Assembly (NCBI RefSeq): GCF_947507565.1
Contig: NC_089177.1
Location: forward strand, 2,976,001 to 3,040,000
DNA: 64,000 nt
Source of the DNA: Oscarella lobularis
Taxonomy: Eukaryota; Porifera; Homoscleromorpha; Homosclerophorida; Oscarellidae
Direction of reading: 5' to 3'
Part shown: positions 27,780 through 39,800 of the stretch, in pieces
Layout: every line of letters starts with the position of its first letter
Position numbering within the stretch: position 1 is the stretch's first letter
Translations under genes and position numbers: made by a program
Notes under the pieces: generated by a model
What the model was told of the DNA's origin: nothing
What the model saw: only the letters and a program-made list of their open reading frames with translations
The model's database searches: none

Positions 27780-30103
27780 ATGAGTTATCCCGGCTATCCA
27801 CCCGCCGGCAATCCCGGCTATCCGCCACCGTCCAATTCGGCATATCCTCCTCCTCCGGGAGGCTACAATCAACCAGGCCCAGGCGGCCCAGGCTACCAAT
27901 CAGGCCCAGGCTATCCACCAAACCCTGGCTATCCTCCGGCACCTGCCGCCTATCCGTCCCAACCCGCTTTTCCGTCAAGCGAACCGCAACTCGGATTCGG
28001 AAGCGGACCGTCAGCATTTCCACCGCCGCAACCAACCGGCTACCCAGCGCCGACGGGACCATCGTTCGCGACAACGGCTCGCGCAGTCGGAGCGTTCATG
28101 TCATCGGGGGGCGGAGCTCCGTACCCCGGAAGTGATACAACGCCGTACCCGTCATCGGCTCCGGCACCGGCACCATATCCGTCAGGACCGTCTCAACCGG
28201 CCCCCTACGGCGGCGGGAGCGGCTATCCGGCTCCTTATTCGTCGGGAGCGCCGCCACCTGCGCCGGCACCTGCGCCCGTTGCTCCGCCACCCAATCCCGG
28301 ATATGCGCCGTCGGGGTATCCAAGCACTCACTCGGCGCCTGCTCCTCCCGCTAGTTATCCTTCACCGCAGAGAACAGATCATTCTAGTCGGGTATAGCGA
28401 TCGCGGTGCTCCTTCTTGTTTTTTTTTTCGATGCGTTCACTGATCAGGCCTCGCCAAGTCTTACCTCAAGAGTGGGATCGATGAGCTTGGAACCGGTAGG
28501 GATGACGACTGCGCAGCGATTGCGCGTCTTATTTCAGAATTGTAATAGGCAACGCAAGGCACGTTGAAACCCGTTTCGCCGTTTCATCCAGAGCGAGACT
28601 GTGAAGTGTTAAGAAAGGCAATGAAAGGATTTGGTAAAAATTCTTCCTTGTGCTTAAAAGAACCTACTCTACTGGAAATTTCTTTAGGCACTGACGAGAA
28701 AGCTATCATAAGTGTTCTTGGCCATCGAACGGCAGCACAACGCCAGGAAATCAAGCTCCAATTCAAGACTATGTTTGGCAAGGCAAGAAGACGACGATGA
28801 CTCTCACAGCAAGCGCACGTAACGATTTCCTTTTGAAGGATCTGATCAAAGAGCTAAAGAGCGAGCTGAGCGGAAAATTTGAAGACCTCGTGCTTGCTCT
28901 GATGATGTCTCCTCGCGAATACGACGCTTATGAACTTCGCCGAGCAATGAAGGTAGCGGCAACACGAGAAACCGTATTTATGCTCTATAAGAGAACTTCT
29001 GTGTGTGTCTTCAAGGGTGCCGGTACTGACGAAGCTGTTCTCATAGAGATACTTTGCACGCGAACGAACGCCGAAATAAAGGCCATAAGGGAACGGTTCA
29101 AGAAGGGTGTGGGCGTTTTTTTTGGAAACGACGAATGGAAAGTTGAAAAGCGTTTGCTTTAGATCACGGTCGAGATCTTGAAAGGGATGTCCATTCAGAA
29201 ACGTCGGGTCACTTTCGCCGGCTTTTGGTTTCCATGTTGCAGGTATTCATTTCAAAAAAAGGTTCAATGCGCAAGAAGCTATATTTGTCGTGATAGGGAA
29301 ACCGTGACGAAACGAATAGAGTAGATAGAGCTAAAGCTTCCCAGGAAGCAAGAGTAAGGAGTATATAGCGAATTGGTTTTGAATTTGGGATTGCAAGTTT
29401 TCTGTACTTAGGATCTCTATCAGGCTGGAGAAGCTCGTCTTGGAACGGATGAATCAAAGTCATCTTATTATCTCCTACTAGTCACAGTTGGTTTATTAAA
29501 TTTCTAGGTTTAATCAGATTTTGGCATCGCGGAGTTTTCTTCAGTTGAGGGCGACGTTTGAGGAATATGCTAAGGTTTGTCTATTCGAGTGGTCTAAGCC
29601 AGCAAACGATCTTTGTCTATAAGATCTGCAAATATGATATTGAAAAGTCAATAACCAGGGAAATGTCTGGAGATCTGAAGAGTGGAATGCTTGCAATTGG
29701 TACGGTTATGGTCAAAGTCCTCAGTGTCATAAGACCCCAGTCCCAACCACTACAATCTGTCATCCCATTTTATGTGGGACTGCTGTAGTTTGACACTTGC
29801 TTTGTTTATAGTGAAATGCGTCAGAGACAAGTCTGGATATTTTGCTGAGAAAATTTACAAGTCGATGAAGGGCTTGGGCACGGACGATCACACGCTCATT
29901 CGTTGCATTGTGACTCGCTGCGAAGTCGACATGGTTCAAATCAAGCAGCACTTTGTTCACAACTACAGGGAGCCACTTGGCAAATGGATTGAGGTAATAA
30001 ACACGTGCACGCCTGCTTACCTTGTGTATCTGCATCTCATTAGGGCGACACGAGCGGCAATTACAAGAAGCTGTTTCTTGCACTCATCGGCGAAAGTCCC
30101 TAG
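27780..30103 (+). CDS. Annexin with Pro/Gly/Tyr-rich N-terminus (A7/A11-like)
   Basis: Annexins bind acidic membranes in a calcium-dependent way. The first exon (27780 to about 28394) encodes a low-complexity tail of repeated GYPP, PGYPP and AYP units, as in annexins A7 and A11, where it drives self-association. Four annexin repeats follow over short exons: [19 protein letters not shown], then [28 protein letters not shown]… and [18 protein letters not shown]. The GxGTD calcium loops are kept in all four with small changes. The end, [16 protein letters not shown], is the standard annexin C-terminus (stop 30101-30103). The intron at 28783-28838 uses a GC donor after MFGK. The gene diverges from the epimerase locus, 113 bp between the start codons. 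Confidence 0.9.
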
Positions 30104-30298
30104 ACAAAGTGACGCTTTTGACTGTCTCTTTTCTCTCTTTCAACTCTCTCTCGTTTTCGTTATCACTTAGCAATTTTAAGCACGTGACTAATAACGTCAT
30201 TTCCTTCCATGCAGTCCCTGCCTTCTTAGGTTCCTAAACGCTCGAGAGGACAGGAAAATCTTCCCGAACATCTTTCCCTGTCATTCCCGTCGACCGGA

Positions 30299-30305
30299 TA
30301 TAAAA
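30299..30305 (+). promoter_or_regulatory. TATA-box-like element upstream of the ARHGAP gene
   Basis: TATAAAA lies about 90 bp before an ATG at 30391 and 260 bp before the ATG at 30558. It fits a core promoter for the RhoGAP gene. The surrounding gap (30104-30557) holds no other gene I recognise. Evidence is the consensus and position only. Confidence 0.4.
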
Positions 30306-30557
30306 TGCGACGAACGTATCGCGAGAACTCAAGCGAATAGAAGCAATTCATCTCAAAATCGTTCGGGAGGTGGAGCACGAAAACTGAAAAATGTCTGTCG
30401 AAGTGGCGCGCGTCTACGAGAACGGTGAGAATCGCGCTTCCGCCCCACTGCACACGCACTCGCCCCGCCGAGTCGCGCACTATAGACGCGAAAAAACCGT
30501 CCTACTTCCTCTAAATCTTCCGAACGCCGACTCCTAACGCTCGCAACGCACGTAACG

Positions 30558-33500
30558 ATGAGCCGGAGACGCAGGTTTGCGTCGTTGCGCGTGCGAAGAA
30601 CCTCACCTCCAAGCACGGGCTCCGTCGCCTCGCCGCGTCGCCAATCGGATCAACGCCCCTCCCCCGGTAACGCGACGGTGCCCTTTCTCCCGCTAGAACA
30701 CTATACCGACGATGATCGCTACGCGGACGACGGCGAGGACGTGATGGACAGTCGATTTGGGTCAGAAATCTCGCGCTTTTTTTTTTCGACGCGTGCGATT
30801 TTTCTTTCGTTTTCTCCCCCCGCGCCCCCAAAACAGCGAGAAATTGAAACGGCTGCCGATCGATCAAACGCATCGCGAAGCATCGTCGCGTTTCGAATCG
30901 AGCTCGCGCGTGAATCGCGTCGGGGATTCGACGGTGGAGGGCGTAAGCAAAGGCGTACGAGTCAAAGTCAACAAGTAAGGAACCAGTGAGGAGGCGCGCG
31001 CCTGCATGTTTTCGGAAACGTCGCTGCGTGTAGAATCTTCGACGGTTATGGATCGACAAAGTTTCCGCGAATCGAAGAGTGCGCTCACTTTCACTACGAT
31101 CAAGTCAACTTGGGGGAGGATTTCTCGGTGAAGTCGTCGTTTCGATGACAGCGCGCTTACGTATTCTCGAATCTCATTTCTCTTTAGGCCGACATCGTCG
31201 ATGCCGACTTGGTCGAAGAAAAGAAGTCTGTCTATGCGGTGTTTTCTGTGAGATCGGAACTGTAGTAGTTTTCGAGCGCGACATCTGTTGCGGTTTTTCC
31301 CAGGTGAAAGTGATCGCTGGCGGGTCGAGCTGGCGAGTGAAGCGGTCCTACGAGGATTTTCAAGGACTCGATAGGCAGTTACATAGGTAACGGAGTCTTG
31401 CTTTTGTCTGTAAAATTCCTCCAAAAACTGTAGCCTCCCCACGTTCTCACTTGACATCGCTTTTTATTTTCTAGATGCGTTTTTGATCGAAGGTTCACCT
31501 GCTTGCCCCCTCTGAAGTCAGAGACAGATGCAAGTCAACGCGTTCACGGCTACATCGAAGTATGGATGCCTGTGTATTAGGATTCTGTAATTAGCGCTGA
31601 CGTCTGTTTTGCGGTCGGTAGGAAAAACGCAGTCAGTTGTCGCAGTACTTGACTCAGCTCTTCTCCTTGTCTTGTCGCATGATCAGTTGCGGTCCTATAC
31701 TGAACTGGTTTGAGGTAACTGTATTCACTTTATTCCAGCAAAAGGTACTAAAATTCTCTTTTGTTTTTTTCAGATTGACTGTAAGGGTCGACAACTGCAG
31801 CCCACGTCAAAAAGTGGCATTAACATTCCGGCAGTTGCAGCCGCCAGGGTGATCAAGTCTTACAAAGCTCAGGAATCTGACGAAGTTTCGCTCGTTCTCA
31901 ATGAAATCGTTTCTATTATTGACATGCCGCCCGAGTCAGAGACTCAGTGGTGGCGAGGAAAGGCCGGTTTCAAGGTATTATAGACCTTTTGTCCCACTGT
32001 ATCTTTTGTATCTTCTATTCCGCTGTCTAGGTCGGATTTTTTCCCAGTTACTGTGTTGAAGTCATTCACACGTCGTCGTCGTCGCGCCGGCGAGAGAATG
32101 CTATTGGATCGCTCAAGTCCGCAGGATCCGTTGATCGGACGAGTAAGGTGTCCAGCACGGGCGTCAAGCCAGGTTAGATGAATACGCAACAGCTAGGAGA
32201 CTACGGAAATTCTCAATTCTTTTAGTGCTGGCAAAACGCGGAAAGATGCTGTCGCGTTTGCGCAGCGTGCTCAAGATGAGACCGTCGAAAGAGGAACTGC
32301 AGCAGTCCGGAATATTGAAGTCAGTCGACGAGGGCACACAACCTCGAGCCCACTTGTAATAGCTGCTTATACAGATCACGAATCTTTGGCGCAGATCTCA
32401 GCGAGCATCTTCAAGACGCGGGTCTCAATGGTAAATTTTTCCCGAGCATTTTGCGAGCGTGCAGTAAAACTTGCCTTTTTCTAGTGCCTGCTGTTGTGAG
32501 AATTTGTACGACACTGCTTGAACGCAAAGGTCTTGTAGAAGGCGTTTATCGTCTGCCAGGAATTTCTTCAAACATCAACAGACTCAGGCAGGCCATTTGT
32601 CGCACACTTGTCCTTGCTTCTTTTACAGGTGTTGTTCTTTTTCTTTTTAGGCAAGACTTTGACGCTAATAAAATTCCCAATGTGGAAGCGCCGCAGTACC
32701 TGAGTGACATCCATAGTATCGGCTCTCTTTGCAAGATGTACTTCAGGTAGATAGAAGCTAGCCCCCACGTTTACGACGCTTCTAAAAAGTTGCTCTCTGC
32801 AGGGAGTTACCAAATCCTTTGCTAACCTACCAGCTCTACAGTTCTCTAGAGGTTTTTTTGCGCAAATAGGTAGATTGACTTTATAATTGTGGGTGACTAG
32901 GAGGCTTGCCAAATTGAAGGGGACTCGAAACGGCGGGAGGCCATAGCTCAGATTCTTGGTCGGCTGCCTCCAAAACATTTCAGGTGAGAAGGGCAGCTGA
33001 CAAAGGTCGCTGTTCGACCTACGATTGCTTTCTCGTAGCACTATGGAACATTTGATAAAACACTTAGCACTGATGGCATCACACAGCGACGAGACGAAGA
33101 TGACGTCGAAAAATCTTGCAATTGTTTGGGCGCCGAATCTAATGAAGTAAGTAGCCAGCCCTCTTTGTCAGTTGTACCAAATGCGCACTTGGTTTCTTTT
33201 TTCCAGGCCGAGAGACACGGGCGGTTCCGTTCTGGGACTCTTCAATATCGCCTCCCCGTCAGTCGTCGTAAAGTCGCTCATCGATCACGTTGACTGGTAC
33301 TTCGGCGAAGCGGGAATGGAAGTCATGCGAAAGGGATCGGTCTCTTTTGCTAAGTCCCAGTCACAGCGAAAATCCCAGACGGTGGATCCGCACCGCCATT
33401 CCATCTCCGCTCGCGCGAGACCGCGTCCCGACGCCGAGTGGCGAAGTAAGACGACTGACGACCTTGCAACGGGCAAGCAGCGACGAAAGCCACCTTTGGC

Positions 33501-34122
33501 CTCATCGTACGGCGGAAAATCGCTTCGATCTCTATTCAGTCGAAAAGGCGGCAAATCGTACGACGTTTCAAAGCGACCCGTCATCAGCGGTCCGGTCAAT
33601 TTCGTCGGCGCTATTCCGGCGGCGGCCGTCGACGCGAAAGAAATTCGGAAAGACGGCGACATGAAGTCGCAAACGCTTCCTCCGCCGTCGTCGTCCGCGA
33701 CGGGGACGGACAGCGTTGATCTCGGTCGAGTAGGTCGTAGGCATACGCGTTTAGCGGCTGCTTTTTCGGCCGCATTTTCTCGCGGCAGCATCGTCGAACG
33801 GGGTTTTCCGCACGAAGTGTCGCTGGACGATACGGCGGGAATGTATCGGACGTTGGACGGAAGAGGATCGCTCGGGAGTGATAGCGAGAGCGGCTCTTCC
33901 TTGACGTCGCCGGGTATAACAATGATCGATTCGCCAGAAACGGCGCGTGCTGAATCGATGGTCGAGTTGGGGCAGTTGGTTGAAGAGCGTGGCGAGGACG
34001 TGACGTCCCCGGTGATGTCGACCGATATTGATAGCTATATGGCGGCTAATTACCGTAGTTACGAGACTGTCGACAAGGAAGAGAATGGGGACGAGGACTC
34101 TGTTGAATTTAGCGAGCTTTAG
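30558..34122 (+). CDS. PX-SH3-RhoGAP protein, ARHGAP32/33 (RICS/TCGAP) type
   Basis: This is a Rho-family GTPase-activating protein with the domain order PX, SH3, RhoGAP seen in ARHGAP32 and ARHGAP33. PX: VKVIAGGSSWRVKRSYEDFQ (about 31305-31390) and following exons. SH3: VIKSYKAQESDEVSLVLNEI, WWRGKAGFKVGFFPSYCVEV (31850-32065). RhoGAP: VPAVVRICTTLLERKGLVEG, with the arginine finger in GVYRLPGISSNINRLRQ, then FRELPNPLLTYQLYSSLE, STMEHLIKHLALMASHSDET and KNLAIVWAPNLM (about 32480-33150). A long Ser-rich, presumably disordered tail occupies 33200-34122. The start at 30558 (MSRRRRFASLRV) is in frame with the downstream exons. An ATG at 30391 next to the TATA-like site is in an incompatible splice phase. 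The substrate GTPase cannot be read from sequence. Confidence 0.85.
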
Positions 34123-34317
34123 TTTTTAGCACATGTATTTAATTGCTTGAAGATGAAATTGACTTGCTTATGTATTCTTTTTATGTGGGTTTGCGCTATA
34201 AAAACTAAAAGACTAAAAATTTTAGCTGAAACACAATGCCTTTCTTTCGTAGCCTATAGATATATATGTATCCATAGCCTAATCAAACCACCGCGCATGA
34301 TCTCCTTGAAGAAAAAA

Positions 34318-36625
34318 ATGGCCGTTCCGGGAAGAGCAACTGGGCTGTACGGCGCCGATCCAGTACGTACGATACGCGCGATGGCTCCTATCTATCATTT
34401 TGACGTACGCGCAGAGATCGCGTCTCGCCTCCATGCATCACCATCACCCCTACGCGGCGGCGAATCCTCAATCTTCGAGCGTCGCCGCGGCTGCAGCAGC
34501 AGCGGCCGCCGACCCAAGACGATTATCGTCAGCAATGAGAGGCCGAAGGAATCGCATGTGAGTCGTTTTGGACTAAGCGCGGCGGCATTGACCCAATAGA
34601 CGTGCGCTGACTTTTCTCTAGGGTTCGAGTTTCGGCCGTCGCGCCGCCTCCCGTTCAGCCGCGAGTCACGAGTAGAGATTTATCTCATCGGGTTAGATCT
34701 ATATACGGATCGCGCGTCGGTGGTTTTGTGGCTATTTCCTTACTGTTGTTTCAGATTCGCGAGCTCGTTCCCGAATCGCAGATGTACGTCGATTTGTTGA
34801 CGTTCGAAAAGAAGCTTGATTACAATATCATGAGAAAACGTTTGGACATTCAAGAGGCTCTAAAAAGACCAGTCAAAGTAGACGGAGAAAGAGAGTCGGT
34901 TTGGGTGAGAATTTTTTTGTTTTTCGATAGAGGAGATGCAAGCTAAGAATATTTATCACCCATCAATTCTATTTGGGCCACGTCGGTGTTGAGGTACATA
35001 TAGAGGAGATAGATAGAAGTATCATGAGACTAATTCATTTGCTTTTAGTCTATTGAACCCTCGTGGGAACTGAAAGTAGAAGGCCGCATATTGGATGACG
35101 TGTGTGCATAAAGAAAATGCTATAGTTTATTAAAAAAGTTTTGTTGTTGGATTTAGTCAAAATCGGCTGCTCGACCAGGAGAAGGGACTGCGGCAGCGTT
35201 GACGGGACCGGCAGCGGCAGAAACCAAGCCGACTCCATCGCGCAAATTTTCTTCTTTCTTCAAAAATGTCGTGATCGAAGTAGATAAGGACATGTACGGT
35301 CCGGATAACCATTTGGTGGAGGTGGGAAAGAAGGATTTCTTGTCTTGTAACTGACCTCTCGTTGCGCAGTGGCATCGTACCTCTCAGATTGACGAGACGG
35401 ACGGGTTTCAGCTGCGTCGAAAAGGAGATAAATCGGTTAAATGTACAATCTTTCTCATGCTTGACAACCAAGTAGCGCTTTGCAATAATAGTATTTGCGC
35501 TTGGTTTGATTTTTTTTTCTTTTTCAGCCTCCACAATACAAACTGGATGTTAGGTTGGCACGTCTTCTTGGCATTCACACGCAGACGAGACCGGTTATTA
35601 TAAATGCGTTGTGGACTTACATCAAGGTGATTTCTCCTCAGAGCAGCGATAGGAACCCCAATCACAATACACTGCTATTTAGACCCACAAACTTCAGGAT
35701 CCTAATGAGAGAGACTATATTAATTGTGACGCTTGTCTCAGTCAGGTATTGGATAGGAAGCAGTTTAGCTTTTTTGGTTGACTAGCTGGGGGCGTAGATT
35801 TTTGAAGTACCTCGTATGAAATTTTCAGAGATACCCCAACGCCTTCAAGGCCTCCTTATGGCGTCAGATCCAATAGTTATTACTCACTTGATAAGGTAGG
35901 TCTAGGAAAACGAGGGGAATTGAGCATGTCCGCTAATGCTGGGATTTAGTAATGATGCTGTTGACCGTCCGAAAACGTCCTGCTATGATCTGGAAATTGA
36001 TGTGGTAAGCAGAAAGACGGAATAGCCAGAATCTTATCTAACAACGCCTTTTTTAGGATGATACGCTGAAGCAGCAGATGAATGCTTTTCTATTGTCCAC
36101 CGCTAGTCAGCAGGAAATAGCCTCATTGGAAGCAAAAGTAATTTGGAGATGTATACAGCTTTTCTTGGTTTGAGTCTTTCGTCAGATTCAGGAAACAATT
36201 CAAACTATCAACTCTCTTAAAACAAAAAGAGAATTCTTCAAGAAATTTTCTGATGATCCACACGTGAGTACCTAAGGCGGTTTTCCTCCAACCTCTACTT
36301 TTCCGTTTTAGGATTTTATTCAACGATGGCTTATGTCTCAGAATAAAGACATCAAGGTCATTTGTTTTGCTCATTTGATCGATGTGTTTTTCTACCTTTT
36401 TTGCATATTGTTGTAGTCTTCTCGAGACATTTCTGTTCCCAGGGATGAAGAGCGAAGGGCCGGATTTTATGACAAGCCGTGGACTCGTGAAGCAGTCTAT
36501 CGATACTTTTATGGAAAGGTTAGTTGATCACCCTGCAAGCAACGACTATAGCGTTATAAGTGTCTGTGCTGTAACAGGTTGAACAGATGAGAGCTGAACT
36601 AGCACAAGCATTGAACAACTCGTGA
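34318..36625 (+). CDS. SMARCD: BAF60 subunit of SWI/SNF chromatin remodeller
   Basis: BAF60 proteins link transcription factors to the SWI/SNF (BAF) complex. The ATG at 34318 gives [15 protein letters not shown], spliced in phase to [18 protein letters not shown] and a poly-Ala run. Then come [57 protein letters not shown] and [20 protein letters not shown]. The SWIB domain is [33 protein letters not shown] and [31 protein letters not shown] and [15 protein letters not shown] complete the C-terminus. About a dozen short exons join in phase. It is a single-copy-style SMARCD; D1, D2 and D3 arose within vertebrates, so no paralogue number is given. The stop is at 36623-36625. Confidence 0.93.
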
Positions 36626-36684
36626 ACCGTTGACTACATTTATTACCACGAAAGCATGAAACCATTGACTACATTTATTATTGC
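36626..36684. repeat. 35-bp direct repeat after SMARCD
   Basis: A unit beginning ACCGTTGACTACATTTATTA at 36626 recurs at 36661 as ACCATTGACTACATTTATTA, so one 35-bp unit is duplicated in tandem just after the stop codon. It probably lies in the 3' untranslated region. Confidence 0.6.
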
Positions 36685-36697
36685 CAGTCTGTGTTGC

Positions 36698-36701
36698 AAA
36701 A

Positions 36702-36740
<39 letters not shown>

Positions 36741-36753
36741 AAATAAATAAATA
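36698..36753. repeat. (AAAT)n microsatellite
   Basis: About 14 AAAT units with one interruption lie between SMARCD and DNA-PKcs. The array contains many AATAAA hexamers and could supply the SMARCD polyadenylation signal, but this cannot be shown from sequence. Confidence 0.9.
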
Positions 36754-36809
36754 CGTATTGATAAATCTGCGCACATCACGTGCTCTCCCGCGTGCGACTT
36801 CGCTTGAAC

Positions 36810-39800
36810 ATGGCGGCGAGGTTGAGCTCGCTTCTCGCCGACTTACACGAGCTCATCGAGTCGTCGTCGCATCAGCGAGGCGCCGAAGGGCTGAACGTAG
36901 CTGTCGACATCTCTTTTATGTGCATCGAGAGCCTATCCGAAGCCGATCTCGGTAAGAGAGCGAAAAACTAGAAACGTCAATGAGGCTACTATTATTGCAG
37001 CGCTCTTCTCGTCGCTTTTGTTCAACAAGGACCTAGGAATTATTCCGTTTCTGAGGCAGACAGCGACTATCGATGACGTGAGAGAAGAGAGCCCCCTGTC
37101 GCGCTATTTTTTCCCTTATCTCTCGTACAACTAGTTCACTGCGTGCAAAGAAGAATTGCTTCATTTTCTCGGCAAATACGTCGCAAAAATGGAAAAGAAA
37201 GTATTGCCGTACGCCGTGGAAATCAAAGTGGGCTTCCCTTCGCTCTTTTTTTTTCGCGTCGATTTTTTCCGCATTAGGACATTTGCGTGTCGCTCTTCCT
37301 GCGCGATCGAATGAATCGCGTTCGAGTGGCGACGTTCGCTCCGTTCATGCAGGTACGAAAACTCCCGTCGTTCGCGCAATAAAAGCGCGGGAAAAAAATG
37401 TTCTTGCTCAAGCTACTGGAGCTTTGCCTTCATTCGCCAGTTCGCCACGATCTCGACATCAAAAGTGCCGTGGATAAGTGCGTCGGACCTCCCCCCGTCC
37501 TCTCTCCAGATTGGATAATTTTTTCTCAAAGATATTTTACTGCGTGCACCCAACCGAGCAAGTATCAACCGACCGTGAGAGCGGAAGTGTACCACCTGCT
37601 GGGCATTGTCTGCGAAGTCTATCCCGAATTGATGGAAAACACTGCACCGCGATTGGTCACAATTTATCTCAATTGTCTGAAGGAGGAGGTACGGGGAAGA
37701 GTTTTTGGGCCTGTCTGATTTTCTTTTTTCGGCGGCGAAGATGTTGTCGACGAGGAAAAAGAAACCGGAAATGACGGTCATAGCAGGTTGCCTACGCGGA
37801 CTGGCGCGTCTTCTCGTCAACTTTCACCAGTCGGTCGCTGCCGACAAGAAGGGAGATATATATCGATTTACGAAAATGGCCATCGATCCGCAGGTGTCTC
37901 TGACGCGCTATGACGTGCCTAAAGGTATGCAATTCCCTCTCCAATCTTTTATTGGATGCTTAGTTCCCTAATTGTGAAAATAAAGATTTTTTGTTTTTTT
38001 AGCTGGGCTGTACATGATACGACGTCAGGCGGAGCATTTGAGAGAGTACATTGCACAGGATCACCAGGTAAGATAGTGAGGGGTTTTATGAGACAGACAC
38101 ACCTGTTCCCTACGTAGCGTTTAATGTGTTCCTTTAGGCCTTGTACGGCGCAATATTCAAGTGGTGTGGACATGTCAACAGGGATGTCAAACTGGTGGGA
38201 TTCGAGGCTTTGGAGTCATTTTTTCGTCAAGTCAGTATAGCCGCTTCCCCGTTGACAGTGAGCTGGAGTTATGAGCATTTCTTTGCCTAAGGTATCCAAA
38301 CAAATTGTCAATCAACTTGGCAAAGGTCAAGCGGCGGACGTTTCCGTATTCAAAGTGCGTTCCCCCATCGACGCGACGCGTCTTACGCGATGGTCACGCT
38401 TTCTCGACAGAATTTCATTCGAATATTTCAAAACATCATCGACTCGAGCGAAAATCCTCGCGAATTGTCAATTGCCATTCGAGGCTATGGCTACTTTGCG
38501 GCAGTAAAAAAAAACGAATATCGCCACTAAAGTTTATGTTATGAACATTGAATTTCGTTTGCGCGTGACAGCCGTGCCGCCTCTTGATGAAAGAAGACGA
38601 CGTCAAATTCATGTTCAACGAAATGATTAAACGAAGTGAACTCGTCTTTTCAAGGTTCGGTGACAGTTGACGTTTCTGCCTCGCGTCGCGTATTGCCACG
38701 CATACTATGCAGTCAAGGCGACGGAGCGGAAGAGAGCATCTATCATCTTCCCAGCTTCATGGACTCTCTGGCTAGCATAGTGAAGGAATTAGCTGACGTA
38801 TGTGAACTGTACGTAGTCTCTCTTTTTGAACGTCCAGCTCTTCTAACGTACAGTAGATCTAATACTTATTTTACTTTGTTGCTGAAAAGAGAGACTACTG
38901 TGCGTGTCTTTGTTACTGTGTGGTTTACACTGTTTTCTTTTAGGTTTCCGATGGCTTTCTTCTTTCCCTCGAACGCTTGATTGTACTTCTTTTCGATCGC
39001 TTTCCGCGTTTTAGCGTCAGCTCTCGGTTTCCCGTTTACCGCGCTGTCAGTCGTCTATTGGCCGGCTTGGTGCCGAGAGGCGCACGACTCAAGTCCTTCA
39101 TTTCTCACATTGGTACTACTCGTTCATTACAGAACGAGTACGACGTTGATTCCTTTTTGTCTAGTTTATCAAGGCCTGATTCGGACGTGCTCTCATCCGG
39201 TATTGATCGAAGGGGTAGTGAACGTAATAGAGCTGCCGTCGTCGTCGTATTTGTATATTGGATTTAGGAAAACACGGCGTCTTCTTCGAGTGCATCATCG
39301 CCTTCTTCTGGAGCGTTATCGTATCGGGATTATCTTGAATTGTGGTTCAATATTTTGCGTGGCCCCTCGAAGGAGGTTCATTTGTCGTCATAAACGATAT
39401 TGCTGTCTATGAGTTTGTTGTAGAATTCTGAACTTTTGAGCTTGACTGCCGAGCAGAAGGACTGGCTGTACACAACGCTCTACGACGAACTGATTGAAGC
39501 CATATTGCGAGTCATTCGAAAGCTTGATCTTTCTGCTATGAAAACGACGACCCTCGAACAGGTGGGAGGGGAAGAGGACAGGGGATCACTTTCTTTTATT
39601 AACTAATCCATCAGCTGGCGGAGGAGGAGGCTCAAAAAACAAAAAGTGAAAAAGAAGAGACGTTACCACTCCCCGCTGCCGGATCGGACCCAGTAGCAAG
39701 TCTCCAAGCGTCGGTTCCAAAAGACTTTCAAATTTTCATCAATTTAGTTGATTTCAGCAAGTAAGCGGCAGCTCTAGTCACGCACGGTTCGCCTAGTAAC

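Noticed and set aside
30391-30424. ATG at 30391 as first coding exon of the ARHGAP gene
   Set aside because: It ends in phase 1, and the acceptors near 30480-30580 do not restore the frame of the RhoGAP exons. It may be a 5' leader or an upstream ORF.
34147-34317. Longer SMARCD start with a hydrophobic leader
   Set aside because: The frame is open, but the leader (MKMKLTCLCILF) makes no sense for a nuclear protein. The ATG at 34318 splices cleanly into the expected N-terminus.
36780-36809. Earlier start for DNA-PKcs
   Set aside because: The frame there begins with GTG, not ATG. The ATG at 36810 gives the normal short N-terminus.
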